A stretch of 64,000 nt of DNA from Rhytidiadelphus loreus (GCA_947034895.1 OX344761.1:66835839-66899838), one strand, 5' to 3'. Counted from the stretch's first letter, positions 35,355 through 48,652 are shown. The notes: generated by a model from the sequence alone, not told the origin. Made by a program: numbers and translations.

Positions 35355-36440
35355 TGAACTATTCAAAATGTAAGTTCTAAACTATTCAAAATGTAAGTTC
35401 TATACTTGTAGAAAACCAACTAGGCTTTAGGATTTGTTAATTGTTGTGTGATTTTATGTGTGTTTGGTTTGTTCTTGACAAGTTTTTGGTTAATTGGATG
35501 TCTAATTTGGTTATTTTGTCAAACTATTTGATCTAAGTTGTAGTCTTTTGGTAGGTTTGTTCAGTTAAGGAGGGGCTATGGCCAATTTAATTTCCAAATG
35601 GGAATGTGTGAGTGGGTAAAGGGGTAAGTAGATTAGTTGTTAGTTTGATTTGGCAGTTTTTCATGTCTTGTAAAATGGGATGTTGAATGTGGGGAGGTGG
35701 TTGAAATTCAAGTCCCAATTTGGTAGTTATTTGGTAGTTAGTCATCTCTCTCAATGTGGTAACCGTTAGTGGGAGCCTATTTGGGCTAGTTTTGCTTTCA
35801 TTTTCCTTACCGTCTATTGAAGAATTCAGTCATGTCCCAGCCGGGTGTGCTGTGTATTTTTGTTTTGTGTTTGTGAGATTTCCAAGTTGGTGATTGGATT
35901 GTGTTAGAGTGTTAGTCCTGCAGTATCAGGAGAACGATCCAGGAAGTGATGAAAAATGTGTATGTCCTAGTTGGAGGACTGGAAGTTGAAGAGTTTATGT
36001 TTGAGTGGTAATTTGAATGTTAGCTGTAAGAAAGCCTAGGAGAAAGCGAGATAAATGGTGATGTTATAAATGAAACTATAAGCTGTAATGGTGATTTGTC
36101 ACCAAATTTGAGTTAATACGAAATATATTTTCATATGTGATGGTGTTTGGGCATATGTATGTGCATTTGATAGATTGATTTTATTTGTTAAGTTTGAAAG
36201 TTTGATCTGTCAGCCAAGTTGGAATTTTGTATTATGAGTGCAATGTCATTGTAGTGATGTTTTTGGCTATAGAATTCCAAATTGGGTTATTGAACCTATT
36301 AGCATAGAAAAATCCTACTTGACCGTCTCCCTTGGAACGAACTTATTATACTAATAGGGTAGTTTCCGAATAGGTCATTATCCTTCTTCAACGATACTAT
36401 TCAAAATGTAAGTTCTAAACTATTCAAAATCCTAAATTTG
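35355..36440 (+). repeat. 23-bp tandem repeat split by an insertion
   Basis: Two units of an AACTATTCAAAATGTAAGTTCT repeat lie at about 35358-35401. The third is split: it resumes at 36394 with ATACTATTCAAAATGTAAG and is followed by a partial fourth. The interruption is the 35407-36393 insert. Confidence 0.75.
35407..36393. mobile_element. Probable solo LTR or similar 987-bp insertion
   Basis: The insert starts TGTAGAAAACC and is flanked by a 5-bp direct duplication, ATACT, at 35402-35406 and 36394-36398. Its removal restores a regular 23-bp tandem array, which makes the boundaries convincing. A 5-bp duplication and a TG start fit LTR retrotransposon integration. The other end is ...AACG rather than the usual CA, which may be mutation. 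No inverted terminal repeat longer than a few bases and no reading frame are seen, so a solo LTR is the best reading. Confidence 0.6.
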
Positions 36441-36984
36441 AACACTACAAGAGAAAGGGGTGTTTTAAGTATAGTCCTAGAGATAACATTTTAAGTAATG
36501 ACCTTTTTAGGAGATTTTCTTGTAGTGGAACTATTCAACAATTGAACAACTTAATTCTAAGATTTGGCTAAACCACCTTTAGAAAATGCTTGTCAGATTT
36601 TCAAACAAGTTAGATTAAATTGAAAATTTTCCCACTAAAATAAGACTTCAATATCAATCATTTCCAACAATTTTCATGCAAAATAAACATTCTATGAAGG
36701 AGATACGGGCCTCCAAAGTCTGATGACTTTGCAAAAGAAAAAGAAAAAGATTAAGTAAGACTACCTTTAGAAAAATGCTTGTCAGATTTTCAAAAAAATT
36801 TAGAAAAAAACTAAAATTTTACTACTAAAATAAGACTTTAATATGAACCATTTACTATAAGTTTTATGTAAAACAAACCTATAAAAAATGAGATATGGGC
36901 CTTTAAAGTCTGTTGTATTGGTGAAAAATGATTGAAAATCCTATAAATTAAACTCATAAGCCCATCTACATCAAAGGACTCCAA

Positions 36985-37133
36985 CCATGGTGTAATAGTT
37001 GAAGCATGTGGGTTGTAAGCTGAAGGTTTTGGGATCAAACCCTATCATGGGCGGGGTGGTTTGTGTAGTGGGTGGGCCTTCTATGTGAAGGCCGGGTGGA
37101 CTGTGAGGCGGACAGGTGGTTATTGAAAAAAAA
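36985..37133 (+). mobile_element. tRNA-like SINE candidate
   Basis: An A-box-like TGGTGTAATAGTTGAAG (36988) and a B-box-like GGGATCAAACCC (37031) have tRNA-type spacing and are followed by a GC-rich body and a short A-run at 37126-37133. This layout is that of plant tRNA-derived SINEs. Only one copy is visible here, so the class rests on box motifs alone. Confidence 0.5.
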
Positions 37134-39392
37134 GTTTTTATTTTCGTTTTTAAATTTAATTTAAATTTTGGATTCGACCAACAAAAAACCAAGAGAAAAC
37201 CAACAGAGATGTGTTGATAGCAAGTCCGAACCAAGTGTTCCTAACCAACAGGAAAATCAATACAATTTCTGTTGATTTTGTCTTGATTTTGACTGAATTC
37301 TTCTAGTAGTGAACATATGTCTAAATCAACCTTTTTAGCCTTAGTAATTACATTTAGTGTGATGTGAGAATTATGACCATCTAAGATCATAAGGTGTCTT
37401 TGAGTTGTATTCATACAAGGTGAAGTTAAACTCCCAAATTGTCTTTCATATTTTAAAATCTATTTTTCAACTGGATCTTTAATCTTTCCAAATCAGACTT
37501 TACACATGTACAACTTCCAAGCCTTTTTAAGCTTCCTACTTGGCTTTGTATCCTTCTTTAGGAAGAACAAGATCTTCCAATTTGGATATCTTTTCTTACT
37601 CTCACAATTTGGCTTGATGTAACTTTTGCACTTGTAGTACTTGCATTTTTCTTGGACTAACTTGGAATCACTAATTTTTCTCTTTTTCTCTCCATCTCTC
37701 AAGCTTCTTGATTATCTCTCAATTTGAAAATAATACACTCTTTTATTAACATATCAAATACGCAACTTAAATATCCAAATATAGACCTCTCAGGCACTCA
37801 TCCAAATTAATCAAAAAATAACCATTGACTTCTTTGTTTTTCACCACTCTCTAGCCATGACTTCCATACAACTATACATTACCCAATTGTTTCATATACA
37901 TTCAATGACTGAATTCATCATTTACTTCGATTTGAAACAAACAAACATGGACACTCTTAACAACTTCAATCACACTTAGAATTGGATACAATAAAATCTC
38001 ACTTAGCACATTTATAACTCCATCACAAAACCAAGAACTTAATTAGACATATATAATCTTTCAACATTATATTAACCAAATGGTGAAAAATCACTATTAC
38101 AGCTTATAGTTCTGACCAACAACTATTGCTGCACTTCATCATATTTCCAAAATTATTATCATTACATGCTCTCCAAATAGACTACACCATCTTTCTTGTC
38201 TCACTTATTAATTCAATCACAAAGAATCTCACCAACTTGGATCAAACTTCCAAATTGTTCATTTGCATAATATCTCTTTAAATACACATAGCTAACATTT
38301 CACAACATTAAAACTCTCATCTCGCACTTAGACTGCTTTCCTTTCACTCTGGATAATTTTTTCTTCCTCCTAATCACCAATTAGGAACTTAGAAACTTCA
38401 TCACAAGCCTGTCTTACACCATTTAATCTCATCTATTCTTCCTCCAATAAGTATTTAACTTGGCACATTTCAGCACAAGAATTCACACTCAAACTTCTTG
38501 AATTTGGACAACTCTTTATCACCTCACAAATTAACTCCAATAATTCTTTATCCATCTGCACATACTTCTCCACAACTGTACTACACGTTTCCAACTAGCT
38601 CATACGCATACACACAACTTCACTCACAACGTGGATCACCCTCGTGATACTATAGGCATAAACTCCAAAATTCACTCACTAAGCAAACAATTTGGAATAC
38701 ATACAAGAAAACAACAAATACGCAGCACAACTAGTTGGGGCACAATTGAACTTTCACTCAATAGAAAGTGAAGAAAAATGAGAGAGGAAACAAAACAAAT
38801 AAGAACCATAAGGTGGTGGTTACCAAATTGGAATGATGACAACCTAACCGCTTGCAAAGCCACCTAATTGAAACTACAAAAACAATTGCCACACAAAATC
38901 AAAACAACAATGAAATTTCAAGTCGAAATCAACCCCCCCTACTTCAACTTGAACATAACCTCAAAATAGGCTAACAGCTCGACTTGGCATTAGCTACCCG
39001 ACTTGGAACCAATCACAAAATTCCGATTTACTTTACTAACTGACTACCAAATTGGAAATCAGACACTAATCAAACTGGCTCAACACTTGATTGACATTCA
39101 CCCATCACATTAGAAAGACTCCAAATTGAAATCAATTCTTTGTCAGCTTTCAACTAGGACTAATACCATACATATGAACTTACAATCAACCAAACCTGAA
39201 TTGAAAATTACCAAGAACTTCTAATTTGGAATATTATTTCAACAACATACCAAAACTAGATTCAAAAATTGCAATAAAAAATTGTACACCAAACTTTTAC
39301 TTCTTTCTTTCTTGGTTTGAGCCCCACTCTCATTAGCATTCACGATTTGATGAGGAGAATAATTATTTTGAGCATATTAGGTTGCCAAGTTG
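37134..39392. other. AT-rich intergenic sequence
   Basis: No convincing gene. A minus-strand frame at 37493-37702 is Lys/Cys-rich (KCKYYKCKSYIKPNC) and could be a fragment of the transposon gene upstream at 39.4-40.6 kb, but it matches no family I know. Confidence 0.4.
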
Positions 39393-39800
39393 TCATAAAA
39401 AATTTGACATTTTCAAGGCATAATCCTTGGGCTCTATTAACCTCCATCCCTTGGGCAACATGAAGGCTAAATTCATGATGCCCATATTTCTAAACCACTT
39501 AAGCCAACTACAACTAAGAATACCATTTATAAATGAATTTGGCCTACCCTCTATCATTTGTGCTACTTTGTCTTTCAGATTACGGAGAGTAAGAGGATGT
39601 CCGCAAGCAAGCATATTGTAAAGATAATCTACCAATCCATTTTCTTTAGCTATGGTAAGCACTCCTTATCTTCTTGTTTTTTCTTACTTTTTTTTGCCAA
39701 ATGCATACTCCATCAAGCTAGTTTTAAGAATATTGTAGAAAGCACTCACGTGCTTTAACTTGTGTCCTTCCTTTATAGCTAGAATTTCTAATTGCAATGA
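39393..39800 (-). pseudogene. Pogo/Tigger-type transposase N-terminal relic
   Basis: The minus strand encodes two consecutive fragments in different frames. The first (about 39800-39696) contains AIKEGHKLKHVSAFYNILKTSLMEYAFGKK, the pattern of a pipsqueak/HTH DNA-binding motif (in 20-residue view: AIKEGHKLKHVSAFYNILKT). The second (39662-39393) contains HPLTLRNLKDKVAQM and RPNSFINGILSCSWLKWF, the pattern of a CENP-B/Tc5-type HTH. That pair in this order is the DNA-binding half of pogo/Tigger (jerky-like) transposases. No DDE catalytic domain is found, and frames are broken, so it is a fossil. Confidence 0.6.
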
Positions 39801-39986
39801 TTCATTGAATTATGAACCTCTTCCTTTGTTCGAGATTTTTTTGAAAAATTTTCCTTTTTTTGGTGGCAATGGCATTTTCTCCCTAACATCTACTACCGGT
39901 TTTCTAAATGTAGTTGGAATAATTACCTTTGCTTGTGTGGTGTTGTCTCTGAAGATCTAGGACCTTGGCAAATCTTTGCTTGGAGC

Positions 39987-40644
39987 TTAGTAGGGTCCTT
40001 CTATTATATTTGTACCATTCCCTTGCCTCCAAATTGACTTTGAATTCTTTGCATTTTTTTGTTGATCTCTTTTGGATTTCTTTTTCCTTCTTGATTCATC
40101 AAAGTCACTACTATTGCTCTTATTGAGATTGAGGTTTTTTTCACTCCTGTAGCTTCCATCATAGAAATCAGCAATGTTGCATGTATCCATTTTATTCTTC
40201 CCCTTTCAATCCAAGACCTTTTGTATTCTATCATCTCTACTATTCAAGCTAGCATCATCACAACTTTGTTTTTTTTCTCTGCAACTCTTAGTCTTGGCTC
40301 TTTATGGAATAGGTGTCTTTGTTTGGATGCCTAAGATAGTGGTTGATGCCTTCTTTGAAGTTGCTGATGCACACGTTCTCTTTTCCAATACTTTTGACTT
40401 CAACTCTATAATTGCTAATGTACATGTCTTCTTCTCCAATTGCTTTGTCTCCTTCACCATCATTGTTGTTAATCCATCCATCCGCATTGTTGTGGTTGCC
40501 TATGAAGTTAACAATGTTTCTTCCAACATACCTAAGCCTTCCACGAGGCTTTCCACGAGGCCTTCTACTGGTATTGATATGCTTGTATGTTCCTTCTTTC
40601 ATGTATCTTCCATGATTTGGTCTAGTTTTAGTTGGTTAAAATGA
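39987..40644 (-). other. Unrecognised transposon-like coding scraps
   Basis: Minus-strand frames at 40288-40602 (with an RPRGKPRGRLR basic patch like an AT-hook, then an Asn/Asp-rich stretch) and 39987-40234 (Lys/Ser-rich) lie directly upstream of the pogo-like relic on the same strand. They may be its N-terminal extension or another decayed gene. No catalytic motif is seen. Confidence 0.3.
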
Positions 40645-43600
40645 TTCCAAAGTCTTTTGGTTGATGTTTCTCTCCTCCTTTACCACCTTATCTTTCATAT
40701 AAATTTTAGCTCTAATTCTTTTTTGCATTTATTTATCTTTTGTACCATTGTCTCCATCTTGTTTTTGTAGAAGTCTACCTTCAATTGTTGCCAAGGAGAT
40801 TGTAGAATAAAGATTTTTCTTTTTAGGTTACTTTTTAGTTTTTATTGGAAAGTATGTAGAAAATAGTTTTAAAAGTAAGAAAAATAGCTTAAAAGTAGGC
40901 TGAAAACACTAAAAAGTAGAAAGGAGCTAAAAGTAATCTAAAAAGTAGTTTTCAAACTTTATAGTGTGAATAGGGAAAAATGGATGAAAGGGGTGTGAAG
41001 TGGATGAATGGGATGCAAGTTGGATGGAAGAGATAAAAAAATTGGATGAAAAACGATTGGAAGGGACGTGAGCCTTCTTCTTGGCTTTTAAAGACACAAA
41101 AAATTAAAAATTGTGACATAGTATTTCAAGAGGAAATACATGTGTGAAAATTTTGTGCGATCTAATTTAAATCTGTTGGTGCAAAATTTGTGTGTATTGT
41201 TCTGAGCATTTGCGTAATTTTGAACTGTGATCATTGGGAGCAATTTACTCTCTGTGTTTTTGAAACAAAACATTTTCTTCTGTAATTTTGTGATTGTAAA
41301 AATGGTTCTGTGTGAATTTTTGTGGTGTTTGTCAATTGCAAAATTACAAATTTTGGACCAGCGATCGGCAAACCAGATCGGCATGTTTTGTGATTGAGAA
41401 ATTAAAATGGTGCATGTAGCATTGATTGAGAATCTGAACATTTGGAGGAATTGATCGGAGTGTTGGATTGGTGTGAGAAGATCAACAGAGCCTGTAGCAG
41501 TTCGGAGAAGAGATCGATAGTCAGAGTGGGGTTGAGAATTAAAAAACGAACAAACTGGTTTTGAAACCTTGAATCAAAATTGCCTCAAGAAACGCTGGGA
41601 GTTTTCATTGATGATTTGAGGCGATCTAGTGATCAGATTATGAAGTGCAGATCAACGAGGAGGTTGCAAGAGGATTGGTGCGTGTGCACAAGGCGTTTGG
41701 GATTGGAATTCCGATCAGGGATCAATTGATAGTTTGGGTGATCGAAAATCATAGTATGAGCGAGTTTAATTTTATTTAAAAATTTGAGACTGCTGTTGGT
41801 TTCAAATTTGAAGGCCTGCGCTGCGACTCCCGATTAGGCTTGCGGTGACCTTCCCGAGCGTAGCAACAAGGGTTGTAATTGAGATTGGAATCTTTGATCG
41901 GAGGAGCAATCGGAGACTTGAGAGATCGGAGCGGAGGTGCTCGCCGCGAATTGGCGATTGGGTGCAACGAAGACGATTCCCAAATTAGGGATTTGAAATC
42001 CCGACCTGTTGCCCTCGTGGTCGTAGGGTACAGTCCACGGCCTTAGGTCCTTTGGCACGGTCATAGGGTCATAGACCGTAGACTTAGGGTCTTTTGTACG
42101 GCAATAGGTCCTACGAGCCATAAAATAAGTTATATTAATAAAATTGAAATTTTGAGTTCAATATTTAGATGAATTGACCAAAAACAAACTAAAATAAAGG
42201 CTCAAATTTTTCAAACGGCCGTGCCTTTAGTTTGGGCCTAGATTATAGAATTAGGGAGACGAAATTTGTAGAATTAACAATCTTTGTACCTAATAAATAT
42301 TTTTGTATGTTTTAGGAACAACTTACTTGTGGGTTTGGACTTGTTGCCTTGAGACTTGTTGCCCAATCTTAGAAGACAGGAGAAAGCTCAAAGACCAAGA
42401 ATCTAGTACTTTGTCCTAAACATTTCATACTTTGCATATTAGACGTGTTGCCTACTAAGACTGCCACGTGTAGTCATTTTGCACATAGATTCAAAAAGCT
42501 CATAAAGAGCAATTATTGGCCATGTTGCCCCAACACATAAAAGGTACTAATTAATGAATTATTTATATACTTTAAAAGTATTATCTTGTATATATATGAT
42601 TAAGTCATAGGTTGCATCCATGTATAAGACGTGTTGCCCAACTTGACGTGTTGCCCACGATGTGTTGCCCATCCTAGACTCTTAGAACATTGTGTCTACA
42701 TTAGGGGTAATGGACTGGCAACTAAATTGAGAGAACCTAGGAATAAGGGTGGGAAAAGAACTTAGAGAAGAAGAACAAAATATGTTTCCTGGTATGTTGT
42801 TTGAAATTAGTTTACATATTATTTACATCTACTTGAAAAAGTGACATTAGACACACCAACAATAGACTATGTTGGCTTATCCTTGGATGAACCCCTATAC
42901 TAAAGGCGCTTTGTGGAAAAAGTAAAGTTTAAGTGAAAAAATACCTTACAAAGACTAGAGAATTCTTTCTCTCTAGTATATACAACTACCTTCCATAGGA
43001 GCTTTGTAATCTTGTAGCATCACTTGATTCTTTCTTCACCGTAATTTGTTTGCCAAGGACCTTCACTCTTTTCTCTTCCAATATGCACTCAGCTTCATCT
43101 TGAAATATAGAATTAATGAGTTCTTCATATTTGATCTCTTCTACAATATGTGATCATAAATCTCTCTCTCTTCCTCTTTGTTGTTTCTTGTATATTTATT
43201 GTAGTCATCTTCCTCATGTGCTCTCTCAAACCCACTACTTAGAAGTAAATTTTAGAATCCTCTTTTTTAGATACGGATGATGGCATTTTTCCTACTCACT
43301 TTATATCTACTTTGTTATGGGAGTTTCATTCACTATTATTGCATAGCCTACTTGTCTGCAGCTTTAAGAAACAAAATCTATTTTAGAAAAATTGCTATTG
43401 TATTTTTTTCCTTCAAACCCTAGCTATTATTTTTTGCAAAATTTTCCCTCCTACTCATCTATAATCCATTCCTGTGACTATCATGTTGGGTTGCATTCCA
43501 ATATTAATTATTTCTACTACAAACAAATTAATGACCTAATCTAACCCTAATTTGAATAGAAAATTGTTAGGTATTTCATTAATTACCAAATAGAAGGTAC

Positions 43601-44957
43601 CTATTACAATCATCAAGTCACCTTAAATCAACACATTTTAATAAATTTGCCATTGATTTGAATTCAACTTTTTAAGGTCTGTTATTCATCTAAAAAATCC
43701 CAAACTAGCATCCTTCAAAGAGGTTTGAAATGGAAAAAGTGTTTGTAATGAGCTGTTTTGCCTTATATTCACACTTGCGCATCATACATTTCATCTCAAT
43801 AACCAATATACTTGACCCATTTTGTCATAACCCGGCTCTTCTATATTTTTTACATAAGAAATGCGCCAGATTTGTGATATGGAGACATTTGGTGTACAAT
43901 TGAAATTGATCACCAATAAAATTTGAGAAATGATAGGGCAATAGAAGAAAGAATCTTTCCTTTGCCAATATGTCTTATTGTGTAATTGCTTTTTCAATCT
44001 AATGTAGAAAAAGATGGCAATAAAGGCCATCAAAGTTGCAACAAAATGATTATGTAGGATTCATCAAACAATTCTAAAGTAGAAGCACCTATAACCAACA
44101 CTTTGAGCAATATCGCATACTTTGAGATGGAATCAACACATGTGATATTTTTAATACATTGGCAATTGCAAATCATGATTTTTTTTTAAATTTGTATGAA
44201 TATGTTATGGATTTGTGAAGTTCTAATACATGGTATACCCCAAGCCATTTTCTACATTCATGTATGCAAGCTGTACATTTTGAACTTCATATATATATAT
44301 ACACACATAATTTTAAGATTGATTAAAGGTACATGGTTTGAAATGAGTGCTTCTACCTTATGTTGTATTTGAATTTTTTTGATTCTAGACGTCCACAACT
44401 CATGTGTGACTGACCACTAAATCTTATGTGAAATCTTTCTTTGGATAATTGCATTCTAGTCAAACTCAAAAATGCAAAGGCCAATAATAGAAATAAAACA
44501 ATTTTTATGATGATACAAAATTCAAACCAACAAGTTGTTTATTAGTTGTAGTCCATGCATAATGGTGCAAATGTCATTCATGTATTCTATGACAACAAAG
44601 CATTCACATCACTATGTACCAAAAAGATGTGATGCACGTAGAACAAAAGATCTTGACTATTCAAATTTGGATACAAAATATGTATACAAAATGCGATATG
44701 GTTTCAGACTGAGATACAAATACCCTCAATCATAGAATACAAATATGGAATATACATATTCACAAGCAAAAAAATACAAATATATCCCTTGTGGTTTGCA
44801 AGTTCCTCATGTTCCCCAAGAATACAAATATGGGTGGTCCATTGGTGTAGTTTTCACATGTTGAATTCATAAATTCATTTCACACAAAGGATTTGTTCAA
44901 AAGTTTTACAACCAATAGAAAAATTAAGTATACCCCTTTTTGAAATTTTGTAAAAGC
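40645..44957. other. AT-rich intergenic region with dispersed repeats
   Basis: At 41060-42120 there is a less AT-rich stretch rich in GATCGGAG-like words, ending in repeated GGTCATAGG units like those at 12140-12440. At 42300-42790 lies the second copy of the 31780-32200 repeat. An alternating AT/AC run occurs at about 44290-44308. No host gene is supported. Confidence 0.45.
42300..42790 (+). repeat. Dispersed repeat, partner of 31780-32200
   Basis: Repeated TTGCCCA words, CTTTAAAAGTATTATCTTGT and CTAGGAATAAGGGTGGG occur in the same order as at 31780-32200, with about as many differences as expected for an old family. Confidence 0.55.
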
Positions 44958-45186
44958 TTAACCCTTAAACGTCGAGGAGGACGTTTGGCGTCCGTTGGAT
45001 GACAAAGAATCTTTGCACGTGGGACAGAAGTGCAACTATTCATCCTCCAAAATTTGTGTGGAAAGGGAATGTTTTTTAGAGTAGTTTGTCTTCCAATGAG
45101 GACTTTTTCATTTTTTTAAGCCAAAAATCCACACGGTGACAAAACAGATGATTTCCATAGTGACCGGCTCGACGTTCAAGGATTAA
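44958..45186. mobile_element. Short TTAA-flanked piggyBac-like MITE, 229 bp
   Basis: The left end TTAACCCTTAAACGTCGAG and the inverse of the right end, TTAATCCTTGAACGTCGAG, agree at most of 19 positions, with TTAA on both sides. The interior is similar to 45638-45858, defining a small family. Confidence 0.7.
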
Positions 45187-45637
45187 CAAGCAATGGAATA
45201 CTCCTATATGTGTCCTTTTGGGAAGTCATATGTAGTTTTCTTTGAAATTGACAATTTCTCAGTTTTTTAATTTTAGACATTTTGATCTTATAGTAGCGAA
45301 TGCTTTGTTTATTGAATGTAAAGCAATCACGTAACTTAGAGACTCTTCCATTCTTCATCACATGTTTTCTTCACTTTGCATCTGATAGTCATAAACAACC
45401 AAATACATTAATTTACTCCTTCAGTTGGATGTGGTGATTATATTAAATACAATAGAACTTTTAATAAAACACTCTTTAAAGTAATATTGATTGTCGGTCC
45501 CAACTTGGCTTGCATATAAACGTCATGAATGCAAATGATCCTCCCTAATATGATCAACCTTCTAATGTAATGTGTCAAACCAGTCTTGGCTTGGTTCTTT
45601 ATAGAAGTTACATTGTACCATGATCATAGAGGAATCA
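45187..45637. other. Intergenic spacer between two related MITEs
   Basis: No gene or structured element is seen; only short frames occur. Confidence 0.5.
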
Positions 45638-45858
45638 TTTAACCTTGTAATGTCACTCCGAACACTATGTGCTGAATGAATCCTTCTATGTAGGACAAAA
45701 GTGTAGATGTTCATCTTTGGAATTTTGTGTGAAAAAGGAAGTTCTTGCACAATAGGTTGAGCTCCAATGAGTGCTCTTGAGTTTCTCCAAGCAAATGATT
45801 CACATGATACCTCCAAAGGGTGAATTCCACAATGACTAGCCCATCCTTATAAGGTTAA
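45638..45858. mobile_element. Short TTAA-flanked piggyBac-like MITE, 221 bp, degraded relative
   Basis: TTAACCTTGTAATGTCACTC at the left and ...CTTATAAGGTTAA at the right are degraded versions of the ends at 44958-45186. Interior landmarks (GGACAAAAGTG, TTTGTGTG, CCAATGAG, TCCACAATGAC) match in the same order. Confidence 0.6.
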
Positions 45859-47033
45859 AGTAGAGACACCCAAATGCACCATGTGCCTCCAAATGTTACT
45901 TCAACAAGTGTTCTCATTAATTATGTACATCTCCTATATCAATATGCACCTATTGTTGAAGATACAATAATTTTTAGAATATCTACAAAAAAAAAATTTG
46001 ATCCCTCACAACTTTTGTACATGGTATCCAAGTGATGCATTCTTTTGGTGCAGTGAAATTTCATTTCTTTTCTCAATAAGAACGTAATTTTTTAGAATCA
46101 ATCTAATAATAGAATCCATGCACAATAGAAAAAGTGGAGACTTCAAGTGTCCCTACCTTAGAATGCTCAATGTTTGCTTCAATGATTTCAAAGAGCATTG
46201 TTTTCTTCTAGTAAGATCTAAAACCTTATTTCAAACTTTAGTGACATCAAGTCACTTTGTCGGTGTGTTACGTCATGACCAATAAGATTTGCTAAGACAA
46301 AATAGCACATGTTAAAAATAAGGTGGACTAGTCAATATGTAATCTCTTTTGCAATTTGTGACTAAAGTATTTTGTAACTAGCTTGAATGTTTACTTCTCC
46401 ATCAAGTTTGAGACCCTAATACTTTAAAATATCCAAGATCATGATGTTTGAAGTAGTACAATAAGCTTTTTCTAATCATTCCAAATAATAAAGTTCTAAC
46501 TTTGAAAAATTTTAAGAAAAATTTCATGTCTTATACTACTTGATGTATTTGATATTATGTTAGAAAAATTGAGTTGGGAATCTACAAAAAAATTTAAGAA
46601 TAAAAAGCTTCATTTTTATACATTAAAAAATCATTACGTGGAAAAATGTAACATTTAATAGAAAAAAAAAATTTCAAATAAATCTAACATGAAATTGAAA
46701 CATGCCAATTCCAATGGTGAAAATATTATACAAAATCATTTACACCCTATTCACTATTTGTTTTCAAAAAATTGTAAAATTTGAGCTAAGAAACAAATAT
46801 TATTACTATTTTGGAAACATTTATGAATGCATCATTCAAATGTAATGAGTAAAAGTTTTCCTTGTATATGTGAATTTATTGTACAAGAAAATATTTTTTA
46901 ATATTATTTCTAAAATAATTTTTTTAGTTGCCCGAAAGTTCAAGGAAAAAAACATGACATAAATCTCTAACCACAAAATTATTTCTTTTGCAAATTGGCT
47001 CGTTGGAAAGCTAAACATAATCCCTAATATATA
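45859..47033. other. AT-rich intergenic sequence
   Basis: No gene, structured repeat or RNA gene is recognised. Confidence 0.5.
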
Positions 47034-47632
47034 ATAACTCCTAAAAGATCAAGGCCTTTTTTTCGCCAAAAAACACTCAAAACTGCCATTTCTATTGCGA
47101 AGAGTAAAAAAATCCAAAATTGTTTTTTTGCACATCTAACAGTAGGATCTTTTACCAATGCAAAGAATAAATTTCAGAAATTTTGACCACACAAATTGCA
47201 AGATATTTATGTTTAAAGCGAAGAAAACAAATTTTTTTTGCACATTGCTAGACTAGATTATTTGACTTTGAACCTTCTTAACCTAAATTTTTTGCACTAT
47301 AGAGATTTAGGTTTAAATCTTTAAGGTGGGGAATTGAGTTGAGAGTTTAGGGGAAAAAAAATTTCAAATTTTGTTTAAATTCTTAAAAGAATTGTTAAGT
47401 AGAAGTAGGTACAAGATAGAAGAGAAATCTAAATCATTTATATCTCTAAGATGGAATTAAAATGCGCTAATCCCAATGGTGAGATTGTTCTACAAAGAAA
47501 ACAAAAATGTGTGGAATTTTATTTTTTTAAATTGTAAAAATTGCGTTAAGAAATGACTCTTATAAGTTATTTTTTCAAAAAGATGCTTAGATTGCTTGAA
47601 AAACAAGATTGTCCGTAACTTTCACACATTAG

Positions 47633-47903
47633 ATGAGGATCGAGCCTTCGGGAGGGCCGTTTCAGACTGGTTCCCGTTGTTGAGAACCAGCCTGTGCGGT
47701 CTGGATAAAAAATAATAAAAATAATAAAATAATAAAAAATAAAAAATAAAAAATATTAAAATGAAGAATAAAAAATATTGATTTTTTTTTCTTACAAAAA
47801 AAATAATTTTTTTATGCCTGCTGACGTGGTTGTCTCTCGACCACGTCAGTGGGCTACGTGGCAGAGTTCCCAACGCAGGGGAACGTCAGGGAACTCGCAG
47901 CCC
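47633..47903 (+). mobile_element. Dispersed non-autonomous element (second-level insertion)
   Basis: Its landmarks match 50321-50612: a TTCCCGTTG..GAACCAG start, a pure A/T-rich middle, GACGTGG and CCACGTCAG motifs, then GTTCCC words and GGGAACTCGCAG at the end. In this copy a TTAA MITE has inserted into the end; the remainder resumes at about 48653. Confidence 0.6.
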
Positions 47904-48652
47904 TTAACCCCTAAAGGACCAAACTGCGTTTTTTGATAACATAGCGATTTTGGGCAGCTCACTACGAATGGAATTTTTATTCTTTTTCTCTCAAATTTTC
48001 ACACAAGAAGTGCCCGAGGAATATCTTTAAGGCCCAACAATTTTCATGACTTTTGACTAAATGGTTCAAAAGTTATTGCATGATATGTCATTTTCAATGC
48101 TCGGCGGGCAGCCCGGGCAGCAAAAAAAACTTCCTGAAAAATCACTTTAAAAAATAAATAAAAAATTTAAACTGGTTCATTAGGTTTATCTAAGAGTGGT
48201 AAGCTTTGAATCATTCCATTTGGATTAATGAGTCAAAAGTTATGAGGATTTTTAGTTCGTGAGTAGGTATGGTTTTCATGGACTCCATACCTACCCGCAA
48301 ACTAAAAATCCTCATAACTTTTGACTCATTAATCCAAATGGAATGATTCAAAGCTTCCCACTCTTAGATAAACCTAAAGAACCAATTTAAATTTTTTATT
48401 TATTTTTTAAATGATTTTTCAGGAAGTTTTTTGAGCTTGTCAAGCTGCCCGCCGAGCAATGAAAATCACAAATCATGTAATAACTTTTTAACAATGTAGT
48501 CAAAAGTTTTGAAAATTGTTGTACCCTAAAGCTACTCCTCGGGCACATGTTTTGTGAAATTTTCAAGAAAAAATATTAAGAACTCCACTCATAGCGAGCT
48601 GCCCAAAATCGCTATGTTGCCAAAAAACGCAGTTTTTTCCTTTAGGGGTTAA
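47904..48652. mobile_element. Foldback piggyBac-like MITE (third-level insertion), 749 bp
   Basis: Almost the whole element is one inverted repeat: TTAACCCCTAAAGGACCA at the left is mirrored by TCCTTTAGGGGTTAA at the right. The two halves (about 370 bp each) pair with few mismatches around a centre near 48275. TTAA flanks both sides. Its RNA would form a long hairpin, a known source of small interfering RNAs. Confidence 0.8.
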
